From positions 1 through 24,810 of the forward strand of contig JNEU01001080.1 of assembly GCA_000697475.1 (NCBI GenBank): a DNA stretch of 24,810 nt, given 5' to 3'. Shown here piece by piece: positions 1-9,500 of the stretch (positions within the stretch are counted from its first letter, which is position 1; each line of letters begins with the position of its first letter). The position numbers and the translations under genes are program-made. Source of the stretch: Lichtheimia corymbifera B2541. Taxonomy: Eukaryota; Mucoromycota; Mucoromycetes; Mucorales; Lichtheimiaceae. Below the pieces are notes generated by a model that ran no database searches, was not told the origin of the DNA, and worked only from the letters and a program-made list of their open reading frames with translations.

Positions 1-455
1 GGTGGGGGCTTTCAAAAAATATCGTCTGCCTATCACTGCCTATCACTGCCTTGCATTACTTATATAGAGACTAGCACTGCCTATCACTGCCTTGCATTAC
101 AACATAGAGCCTAGCACTGCGTGGCACTGAATATCACTGTGTGGCACTACTAGTATAAAGACTAGCACTACCTATCACTGCCTTGCATTACAATATAGAG
201 CCTAGCACTGCCTAGCACTGAATATCACTGCGTGGCACTACTAGTGTAAAGACTAGCACTGCCTATCACTGCCTTGCATTACAATATGGAGCCTAGCACT
301 GCGTGGCACTGAATATCACTGCGTGGCACTACTAGTGTAAAGACTAGCACTGCCTATCACTGCCTTGCATTACAATATGGAGCCTAGCACTGCGTGGCAC
401 TGAATATCACTGCCTGGCACTACTAATAGAAAGACTAGCACTGCCTAGCAATTTT
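1..455. repeat. 91-bp tandem minisatellite made of degenerate 10-mers
   Basis: The motif ACTAGCACTRCC recurs at about 70, 161, 252, 343 and 434, an exact spacing of 91 bp, and the first partial copy begins at the window edge. Each 91-bp unit is itself made of nine degenerate 10-mers of the form NNNCACTGNN or NNGCATTACN plus one extra base, so the array has two nested periods. Copies differ by a few substitutions only, which suggests recent expansion or homogenization. The left end of the array lies outside the window. No coding function is supported. Confidence 0.93.
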
Positions 456-503
456 ACTATATGGCCTGGCATTGAATGGCAACACAGTGCAAGGTGAGGA
501 ATT

Positions 504-523
504 CCTAGCACTTAAGTGCCAGG
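504..523. repeat. Palindrome at the edge of the minisatellite
   Basis: A 12-bp perfect palindrome, GCACTTAAGTGC (508-519), extends to 20 bp (504-523) with one mismatched pair. Its left arm reads like the array 10-mer CCTAGCACTT and its right arm is the reverse complement of CCTGGCACTT. It therefore looks like two array units meeting head to head. This is visible directly; any role as a hairpin or protein site is not shown. Confidence 0.6.
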
Positions 524-587
524 CATTGCCTTTCTATTATATTGAAGTGCTTTGCAATGATATTTTATCTTTCTTCCGAGATGGACC

Positions 588-1480
588 GACGGAAATTCCG
601 CACCTGCCCGGATTCATTGAAATGTCATTTAGTATGGAATACCTTGGGATTACCACTTTTGAACTTGAAACTTGGTAAGCAGGCTCTCTGAGTCATGTTG
701 ATCAACTCCATTCATTTTAAAATTGCATACTTCATTATGATGTTTTACAAATCGGGCGGCCCAAATATAGAAGAGTTGATGGATCGACGGAACGCAAGTA
801 GGGTGTATAGTGCACCCCCCCGCCGTTGTCCACCTCCATCGTAATACTTGGTCAGGCCGTGGGCTTCGTCATGATGATCAACTCCATTCATATTAAGGTC
901 GCAGGCTTCATTGTGAGAAATAAATGGGGGCGTCCGACGATGAATGCACGGAAATACAAGTAGGGAGGACGGCCCATAAACTTGAGATTGCCCATTTCGA
1001 ACCTGAAAACTTCACACAAGATGCTCTTGGACACGTTTATCAACTTTGTCATAATAGGGAACCCATGCTTCATTTGAAGATCTTGAACGGGAGGGTATAA
1101 TGTGGGGTTTACTATGTCGGATGGAAATTCCGCGCCCGCCCGGATTCATTGAAATGTCATTTAGAATGAATCACCTTGAGGTTCCCACTTTTGAACTTGA
1201 AACTTCGTAAGAAGATTCTCTGAGTCCTGCTGATCAAATCTATTCATATAAAAACCACAGGTTTCATTATGAGAAGTTTGAATGGGACGATCCAAATATA
1301 GGAGAGACGATGAATTTAAGTAGAGTGGGCGGTTCATTTTGCCTAGAGATTGCGCATCTCCAGCTCGAAACTTCCCCACAAGATGCTCTCGGGTAGGTTG
1401 ATCAACGTTGTTCTTATAAATCCTCTGTGCTTCATTATGAAGATGTTGAGCACATAGGAGGAGAGTAATGTGGGAGAGAC
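588..1480. repeat. Five diverged copies of a 160-190 bp repeat
   Basis: Copies begin near 655, 845, 1003, 1194 and 1364. Each carries a degenerate core: GAACTTGAAACTT, then CTCTGAGT or CTCTTGGA, TTGATCAA, and about 30 bp later CTTCATTATGA. The copies at about 588-790 and 1119-1345 are closest to each other. Both are preceded by a nearly identical stretch of about 55 bp containing GGAAATTCCGC and CCCGGATTCATTGAAATG. The copies at 1003 and 1364 form a second similar pair. The alternation suggests that a two-unit block was duplicated. On the minus strand the repeats give partly similar peptides of about 57 residues (pattern NRPLYL or GRPPYL), so a decayed repeat-protein gene is possible, but no intact frame survives. 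Confidence 0.75.
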
Positions 1481-1741
1481 TATAAATAACGGAAGGAAAC
1501 ACGCAGCTTACTATTATAGAGGTAGTTTCTTTTTTTGTAAATATGAATGAAAAAGGGTTGCATGATCCAGTAAAGATGAGCACTACGGCAGTGTGGTGTG
1601 GTGGTTGGGTAAACATGTAAGCTTATTGTAAGATCGTTACTCCATAGGTTGTTGTACATAGTGTTAACCCACCCAACAAGAAATCAAATATTTATGAGCA
1701 AAGGGAGCAACCCAAGCCGCTAGCCACTGTGTTTAATCATT

Positions 1742-2053
1742 GAAAGTGTACGCTTACGATGGAAAGTGCATGAACTTTGGTCAGCGGATACAACCCAATG
1801 ACCCTTTTTCTTCAACAAAGGTGGTATGGCATCATCATTCGTTAGCATTCATGCGAAGGAGAAGTCTGCTTAAAAGGGCAAAGCAGTGGTATGACTATCT
1901 GCAAGCTTCAAGTGATCAAGTGCTTTGATCTTTGCAATCAATGGATGTTTTCTTGTCCAACCCAAGTAATGTTTTAGCATACGTAACGGATCATTTTTCT
2001 CTTTATCCAACGCTTGCCAATAATGAAACGTTAACTGGCTGCATCATTGTTTG
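1742..2053 (+). pseudogene. Possible decayed retroelement fragment
   Basis: One plus-strand frame runs from 1742 to a TGA at 2051-2053 with a single internal stop (TGA at 1926-1928). It contains a basic stretch, RRRSLLKRAKQW, followed after the stop by NVLAYVTDHFSLYPTL. A basic helix followed by a V-T-D/x-F-x-x-L-Y segment resembles the linker before the reverse transcriptase domain of some LINE elements. The match is short and no RT catalytic motif follows, so this identification is weak. The frame could be chance. Confidence 0.22.
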
Positions 2054-2640
2054 ATATCATGGCCAATCATAATTCGTTGCCATCAAGAGAAGCTTGATCA
2101 TCTTGTCCACAATGAAATCGGTAAACAAAAAAACTCGGATGGCAGCAGATCGAACAATGTCATGCCATGTATTTTTATGTGTCAACCCATTTGCCACTTT
2201 ACCAAGATTAAAAAAAGTCGAAACGCGAGATTGGATGATACGATTCGATTCTGTATGTATGTTATTCTTGTCCTTATCACAATGAAGATGATGATATGCA
2301 TAGGGTGCATGTTTATTTTCCTTTTGTATCAAAGCTCATCCATGTGTTCTCTTTCCACCGGTGATTTCATGGTATAGTAAGTATGGAGATTAGATGGGTG
2401 ATAGGTGTGTGATAACAATGAAGGAAAGGAGGTGTGGGAGGGTGTTGTTGTATGTAGTAGAAAGGTAGATTGGGCGTTATGCCATTGCATACATGCATCG
2501 GAAAGACGGCCGTGGTTGATGGTGGTACAAGCTGCTGTTGGACTGTTTGCGGAAGAAAGAACATGGTTTCCAAACGCTTTGTTCTCGCCCTCTTTGTTTC
2601 TTTACCTTTTACTTGACATAGACCCTTCTTCATACACAAC
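2054..2640. other. Intergenic region upstream of the MAPKK gene
   Basis: Open frames on both strands here are short, overlap each other and show no recognizable domain. The stretch is best read as the promoter and 5' untranslated side of the MAPKK gene. No convincing TATA box was identified. Confidence 0.5.
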
Positions 2641-2675
2641 ACTACTCTCTCTCTTTCTCTTCTCTCCCTTTCTCA
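2641..2675 (+). promoter_or_regulatory. Pyrimidine-rich tract abutting the MAPKK start codon
   Basis: A CT-rich run (CTCTCTCTCTTTCTCTTCTC and following bases) ends directly at the ATG at 2676. Such tracts are common in fungal core promoters and short 5' UTRs, near transcription starts. Its position supports the start codon choice. The function is inferred. Confidence 0.45.
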
Positions 2676-4132
2676 ATGGCACAAATTGGTAAATTGAGGA
2701 ACCATTCAGGACTGCGACTGGATCTCAATTCGCGGCCAACGACACCTTGCAGCCTGGATGACGAAACAGGTGCACCTTCATTGAAACCATCGACTTCCAC
2801 GGAAAGCAGCGGCAACTGGCGTGAGGATCTAGCTCGTATCGTTAGTCAAAATCGATCCCAAAGCAAGTTGGCACCCCAAAGCGACGAAGAACTTAAAGCA
2901 GACGACTTTGAAAACGTTCAAAAGTTGGGCGAAGGTGCTGCTGGTGTTGTATGGAAAGTGCGTTACAAGGCAACAGGTCTTGTTATGGCCAAAAAGGTAT
3001 GCTTAGACACGAGCAAAGTGGGTGAGTGGATGGATCACTGATCATGGTGTTATAAAAGACAATTACAGTGGAAGCCGAACCACAGTTGCAGCGACAAATC
3101 CTTCGTGAGCTTTCGTTCTTAAAGACATGCGAATCTCCTCATATTGTTTCATTTTATGGTGCCTTCCTCGATGATGGTGATACAACCATTGCTATTTGCA
3201 TGGAATATTGTGACGGTGGCAGCTTTGAAGACATTTACAAACGTGCACGCGATATGCATGGTGTGATCGGTGAAACCGTCTTGGCTAGACTCGCAGAATC
3301 GGTAAGTGAGATCACCACGTGTTTTGGTTATTTTTATCAGTGATTGACATTTATATCTCTTTAATAGGTCTGCAAAGGTCTGATTTACTTGCATTCCAAG
3401 AACGTTATTCATAGAGGTGAGAAGGAGGAGCGCTATTTTCTTTCTTCATCATTATCATGTTGACTCTTTATTTTAGATATCAAACCATCGAATATCCTGA
3501 TGACAAGGAAGGGTGAAATCAAGCTATGTGACCTTGGCGTTTCGGGCGAGTTGATCAATTCAATGGCGGAAACATTTACTGGAACTCAGTATTACATGGC
3601 GGTAAGAAATAGGGAGAGTGGGGGGTTGTTCGCTCGCTCGCTCACCGCGTGCACGGCCTAATATGCGAGAGTAACACAATCTGACTTTTTTGTAGCCCGA
3701 GCGCATTCAGGGCGCCACTTACTCTGTCCAATCTGACATTTGGTCACTAGGCTTGACTATCATTGAAGTTGCTCAGAACCATCCTGCACTACCCCCGCCA
3801 GGTCAACCCCATCTTTCAGTGTTTGAATTACTTGATTTCATCGTCAGCCAGCCCTTGCCAACTTTGGGTAATGATCGATCGGAAGAGTGTAGAGACTTTG
3901 TTGCCAAATGGTAAAGTATTATTATTTGTCGGAGGCAAATTGAGAGAAGGGGGGTGAAGGATTAAGACTCATTCCCTGTTTTTGTATTTCTTTCTATCTC
4001 TCTAGCTTGATCAAGAAACCTACCGACCGACCTGGACCCGAAGCTATGCTTGAACATGCTTTTATCAAGGAACGTGCTGATCCTTCACAAGACTTGGCAT
4101 CGTGGCTCAAGGAGGTGTGGAATTGGAAGTAA
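2676..4132 (+). CDS. mkk1: MAP kinase kinase of the cell-wall-integrity (Mkk1/Mkk2/Pek1) type
   Basis: A dual-specificity kinase that by family phosphorylates the Slt2/Mpk1-type MAP kinase. Exons: 2676-3021, 3069-3301, 3368-3416, 3477-3601, 3696-3910, 4006-4132; 1095 nt, 364 aa. The Gly-rich loop GEGAAG is at residues 85-90, the ATP-binding lysine is about K107 (VMAKK), the catalytic loop HRDIKPSN is at 208-215, and the activation loop carries S238 and T242 in the MAPKK pattern SxxxT, followed by the APE-type motif MAPERI. The metal-binding motif is DLG (228-230) instead of the usual DFG. The N-terminus has [12 protein letters not shown], a basic cluster followed by L-x-L that resembles a MAPK docking site. 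Intron 1 must use the donor at 3022, because the earlier GT at 2998 breaks the frame. Mkk1/Mkk2 is preferred over Pbs2 or Ste7 because of the [10 protein letters not shown] and AMEY-like blocks and the short N-terminus. Confidence 0.94.
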
Positions 4133-4407
4133 TCGACAACATGGCTTGAACGTTTTCTTTGTTACCCTTTTGATAACTCTATCTTTCTCTTTGCAACATC
4201 TCTCCCTGATCGTCGCTACAATCCATATCTATCATTGTGTTTATACCCGCATCGTGCCTCTTTTATTTTTTGTTCATTCCAAATGGATCGCTTTTACATT
4301 ATCCCACTATGAAGTTCCTATCTGCGTGTTGTGTGTGTGTGTGTATGTAATGTATCTCTCTTCTCAATGACAGTTTTTTTTTTCGCATATGGTTATTCAT
4401 ATCTGGC
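4133..4407. other. Convergent 3' region between MAPKK and HSF-type genes
   Basis: Only 275 bp separate the two stop codons. The stretch contains a short GT microsatellite at about 4327-4346 and T-rich segments. Untranslated ends of the two genes very likely overlap here. Confidence 0.6.
4262..4267 (-). terminator. Polyadenylation-signal-like AATAAA for the HSF-type gene
   Basis: AATAAA on the minus strand lies about 140 bp beyond the HSF-type stop codon, inside the expected 3' UTR of the convergent MAPKK gene. Position and sequence are seen; use as a poly(A) signal is inferred. Confidence 0.4.
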
Positions 4408-5759
4408 CTATGCATGCTTTGTTGGGTCTGGATTTACCGGATTAAGCAAGTGCGACCCTGTTCGTAAACGCATAACAGCTGAATCGGTGCATTTTTCTTT
4501 GTCTATTAAGGGAGGATATGTCAGAATCAAAGAATCAAAGACATGAATTGAGAACAACTTGCCATGTTCATTCAAATACGGTGGTATTTGATTTGGGCCT
4601 GATGATTGCATGGTCGGCGTAATGTGTGCTGATGGTGATGGTATTGGTGGTGGTGGTGGTGGTGGTGTCATGGATATACAAGGTTGGGTATGTGGAGATC
4701 CCTTCATGAAAACCTGCGTATACTCTTCAAGAGTTCGAAATCGCCTCTCCAATTCAACAAGTTCTATGTAGGATGTTATATAAGAAAAAATCGTCCATGA
4801 TGGATAATTATATTGACTCACTTTCCAAGGGAGATGCCATTAACACGTTATTGGGATAAAATTGGGTCGTTGTCGTAGAATCTGGTATTATATTATATAT
4901 CAATATATGAGATATTGTTGAATGTAACCACTTACTTGCAGAAGGTGGTGCTGGTGTTGTCAATGATGCCCGTAGTATACTTAGCATACTTGCAATCGCC
5001 TGTATTTTCATATGAGTCTTTGGGTTCATTGGCTAATCGTACCATTGTCTTTTTTTACCGTTTGTTGATTATGAACGATGTGTTTTATATGCGTGAGATC
5101 ATTACGCAAATTCTGGTAGTTTTGAGCAATAAGAGCTACGCGTTGAGACATATGCCGACACATGTGATTTGCTGGGGAGCAGTGATATTCGCTGGAAGAA
5201 TTCTCCAAGGCCGACACGTGCAATGGGGCCATGCTGCGTAATGAACGAACACTTTTACGCTTGATTTTGGCCAATTCATGTACTGATCCTCGTTTGAAAT
5301 GGGGATGGCGAAACTCCCATGCTTGACTGTCTTGACATAAAGTGGAATGAACAATATCGTTGACCTTGCTGAAACCATACACTGTTGCAGATGCGACTTT
5401 CAGACGTACAGTACACACAGTGAGAGGGCTCTACTACCACTTACTATTGAGCTGCCTTACGAAGCTTTGCCAATTATTATGCTTGAAGTAACGAGGCAGC
5501 ACATGTTGAGAAAACTTGGATGGATTGGAGACGCGGATAATGTCACCCGTATCACACCATGAGATTAGATTCTGCACGTCTGGATCATGCAGCATACTAT
5601 AATTGTTTGGATTAGAGACCTCCCTTTTGTCGATCCCCTATCATACAAGTACCTGTAAAGTTTGCTAACAAACACTGCATGTGTCTTTGGAGGTGTTAGC
5701 GTGGGTGAATGACTCTCCTCACTTTCTCTAAATACGTCGTGGGAATCGGTTGGCAACAT
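4408..5759 (-). CDS. HSF-type DNA-binding transcription factor
   Basis: Exons on the minus strand: 5759-5653, 5596-5445, 5381-5059, 4999-4936, 4881-4822, 4763-4408; 1062 nt, 353 aa. All five introns (54-63 bp) have GT-AG ends and restore a full heat-shock-factor domain at residues 28-130: FVSKLYSMLHDP, FSQHVLPRYFKHNNW, the recognition helix SFVRQLNMYGF (80-90), KVND, and WEFRHPHFKRG. A hydrophobic helix near 165-194 and a second one in exon 6 (LVELERRF) could be oligomerization segments. A proline run (about seven P) and an unstructured tail follow. The start places the domain only 27 residues from the N-terminus. The domain is closer to true Hsf than to Skn7, since it has NMYGF rather than NKYDF. 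Family members bind GAA/TTC repeats in the nucleus. The exact end is less certain than the domain. Confidence 0.9.
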
Positions 5760-6510
5760 GCATATATTTAAAGATGGGATATGGCCAATACGTACTCGTA
5801 TTCTTCAGAATTGCTGCTGTCATGCTTTGCGTTCACTTTGGAGGGAGCACGAGACGATACTGGATTCATCATAGATGGGAGAATTTCACACCTTTTTGTG
5901 GTAGACGCGTTGATGGTTCCTTGTATATATTAGCTGGCTTGATAATGACTGCGTGATAACCAATCGCGAAAATGACAGCAAAGTATTTAGCACCTTTGTG
6001 TGTTTGTACTTTCTCGTGTCAGTGAACGATAATAAAATAAAGTGGGAAGAAAAACGGGCTGGGAATGGGATAGGGAATGTGGTAAAGTGATACCGAAAAC
6101 CAATGGCTTGGATGAGATGGCTTCATATGGTAAGAGGGGTTGCCAATATGGTAATCGGTACCAATTTTTCAAGAGAGTATAATCCAAAGAAGGGATCATC
6201 AAGGGGATACATGCTTCTTTCACGTTAGACTACAGCAAGGAATATGACGCAATGTTTGTGCTACTGTATCATGCCACTCTTTTCAATCATCAATAAATGT
6301 TTTTTTTCCTTTGCTCGTCAAAAAGCTCATGTAAAATATCATATCGAGATACGGTCGTAGGAGATCAATTATATTTCCGTTTTTGAACCAAACTGGGTAA
6401 TGAGAGAGACTAAAAGTTGTACTATGTATAAAGGTAGAAAACAGGAGGGGGAGGGGGAGTGTGAGAAAGAGTCAAAAAGAAAAACAAATAAATGATAAGG
6501 TGTTGTTGTT
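5760..6510. other. Intergenic: HSF-type promoter side and Rax2 3' UTR
   Basis: No frame in this 751-bp stretch has a recognizable domain. An AT-rich TTTAAATATAT sequence on the minus strand ends about 5 bp before the HSF-type ATG, so transcription may start further upstream. The region near 6300-6500 should hold the Rax2 3' UTR. No clear AATAAA was seen for it. Confidence 0.5.
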
Positions 6511-9500
6511 TTATGATGGTGGAGATGCACGTTCGACATAGTTACTTGGGAAGACACCTTGCATTGGACCATGCTCGCCATTATCCTTGTAACCCATCCA
6601 CCAGATATCATCGCTTCTATCCACCACGATAATGGGATCACTCTTGTCGAATCCAAGTTCACCATGTTCACGTGCATTAAAGTCGAACTTTGCATAGTAA
6701 AGATGTGGGTGGTCTTCAGTAGATGGCAGGTCGTCACGATTATTCAAAGCAGCAGCTTCCATGGCAGCTACGAAGTCCTTGTGATATTGTTTACCGTTGG
6801 GGGCCTCTCTGGTGCCAGCCAAAGCAGGATCACGAGATGAGAAATAGTCTTGTACCATTCGCTTGGATGCAGCACGTCCATCCAATGCTGCTGCAGCACC
6901 CAGTGAATTCTTTCTGCCTTGACTTGCCATATCATCATGCTCATCACCATCATTGCTGCTGTTTTCGGTATCATCGTCATCATCATCGTCGTCGTCGTCG
7001 TTCACTTGACGATGCGCTTGTGTTACAGTCACCGTAGCAGCCGATGCCCCAATAATTTGTGGTGCATGTCCTCGTTCAATAGGTGACGCTGCATGTGTCT
7101 CTTTCCATCGGACTGATGGATCATCTGGTGTACCAAGCGGTGATGACATTGGATGACTAGGTGCACTGAAGACCAAATTGGTATCAATCGGTGGCAGAGA
7201 AGGTGTTTCAGACCATCGGAAAGAACTTGTCTTGAATAAGCTGCTCTCAATGTCACGTTTACCACCATCCTCTTTTTCTTCAACAGTGGCTACACTCTTT
7301 GCCGGTTCTGGTTGCTGTGATGACGATGGTTGCATAGCTGTCAATGCTGGTTGGTATGTAGATGATGGCATCATTGCGTCTGAATAGGGTTGTGATGATA
7401 CTTGTTGTGCTGCAGCAGCTGTGGATTGTGGTTGAGATGATGAGTGCATGGCTGTCGTTGCTGCTACTGCTGCTGAGGATGAAGATGCGAGGGCAGCAGT
7501 TTCTGAAAGCATGTCTTTGGTGTTGTAACTTGGGTATGGGGGATCATTGCTGCTGCTACTAGCGTCAACATGGGATAAAGGTCGCTCATTTGTGACAACG
7601 CCGCTGTATTTGTCGTTTGACTCGTTTTCAGAGACATCGGATACAGTCAATGAGGCAAGATCAAGACCAGATTCATATTGACGAGGTGTTGAGCGAGGAT
7701 GATCCATGCTTGACTCACTTGATGGTCGCAGCATATCTCGTGATTGATGCGATGCTGATGACGATGTTGCAGCTGCAGCTGCTGTTGCTGCTGTTGCTGC
7801 TACTCCTGCTGCTACCGTTTCTGATGCAGGCATTACTGATGATGTTGTATTATCCTTTGTGACTATGGCCGTTGCCTTTGCAGAATCAACATTGGGTGCT
7901 GTTGTCCATCGTACAATATCTGGATCCGATGAGAAATCAGTCATGGAAGGGCGAGTTGAAGAAGTAGCAAAGAGATCATTGCTGTTGCCGACACCACCGT
8001 ACTCTGGTGTAGGACCAAAAGATGCATCTGAATACATGGATACAGCTGTCACAGGGCGAAGCATTGCCACGCCTTGATCCTCATGGGTTGTGTAATTGGT
8101 CCATCGAACATTGGATGCTTCATGTTCACCAGGTGTATTAGCCATGGATCGTGTATTCTCATTGTTGTTTTCTCGTCCCATCATAGGTGCCATCACCATA
8201 GCAGCACCAATAGCACCACTAGCATCATCGGTATTGGTCCATCGTACATTGGAAGAAGCAGGTTGGCCATCATTGGTGACAAGCATGGAAGAGGTTGAAT
8301 ACATTGAAACAGGGCCGACGGTTGCTGTTGTTGGTCCATCTAATGCGGGGACATTGGTCCAACGCACTGCAGCCGGATTATTCTCATCAGGGGTTGTTGC
8401 TGAGGGAACCGGAGATGTCGACATCATGGAAACAGGACCCACAGTAGCCGTTGCCATGTTATCACCACCAGATGGCACATTTGTCCATCGTACTGCACCT
8501 GCACCTTCGCCAGTCAACGTAGATGATGGAGCTGCGGATGGTACTTGTGAAGGAACAGGGGATGGGGCCAATGTTGATAAGGGATCAGAAATAATAGCTG
8601 CAGTGGTTGTTTCTGCTGTTGGTGCATTTGTCCATCGTACATTGGAAGAGGCTGCTACAGGTTCAGGTACCAAGTTACCAAGATACATTGAATCTTGACC
8701 TCCATTGGTGATCGTTCTTGAAGCATAGTTGTTATCGCTGTTGTTGGCTTTTGCTGCATCAGACCAATCGTTGCTCACTGCTAATCCAACAGCTGAAGCA
8801 CGGAAGGGATTGTATGATTGTCGATTACCGGAAAGAGCGCTTGCAGTAACGGCAGCACCAGCAATACCAGCACTTGTTGGAGCAAGATAAGGTACATTGT
8901 TGGACGACATATCTCTTGTAATGTTATCAGCTGATCTGGTCTGCGAACCCAAGTTGGAAAGATTTTCATGCGGTCTTTCATCCCTTGTAGTTCCCGTTGC
9001 TGCTGCTGCTGCTGCTCCTGCTGCTACGCCTGTAGCAAATCCTGCCATAGCACCTGCACCACCTTTAAGGCCATTGTTCGTCTCCGTCATTTCAGGAACC
9101 TTATCCTTTCCAATGGAGTACAGCTCGCCAGCACCGGCAATTGTGGTATCATCGGAAATGCCCTTTTTGGGGTCGTACATGAGACCGGCTGCACCTGCAT
9201 TGTTGATCATTGCAAGGACTGACTCAGGACGTTGAGGAGGCTTGCCATAATAAGAGGCGGGATTGCCGGAGGGATTGACCTTGGCTTCCTTTCTTCGCTT
9301 GGCATATAGAATGCATAATCCACAAAGCACAATCAAAAAGACGATCCCCAATGCTCCCGCAACTGAGACCAGGACAACAATAGGCGCAGGAAGATAATCT
9401 AACATAATACGTGTTAATTTGTTGACCTCGACACCTCTATTTTACCCAACTTACCAGGCCGAGTCAAATCCACATCATAGGACTTGAAAAAAACATTGCT

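Noticed and set aside
1..455. CRISPR array
   Set aside because: Repeats are contiguous with no unique spacers and the genome is eukaryotic. It is a tandem minisatellite.
472..678. Open frame starting at TTG beside the minisatellite
   Set aside because: No ATG start, overlaps repeat sequence, and no domain. Likely chance.
2998..3003. GTATGC as the donor of MAPKK intron 1
   Set aside because: It would leave the exon in phase 0, while the acceptor at 3068 needs phase 1. The donor at 3022 keeps the frame and retains the KVCLDTSKV segment.
5987..6223. Minus-strand frame of 78 codons between the HSF-type and Rax2 genes
   Set aside because: No domain, no splice link to either neighbour, composition typical of non-coding DNA. 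An upstream exon of the HSF-type gene was considered, but the ATG at 5759 already gives a complete domain.
8096..8698. Plus-strand open frame of 200 codons opposite the Rax2 tail
   Set aside because: It is the antisense shadow of the low-complexity tail with its repeated RW units. The minus-strand frame has the transmembrane and SH3 context and consistent splicing.
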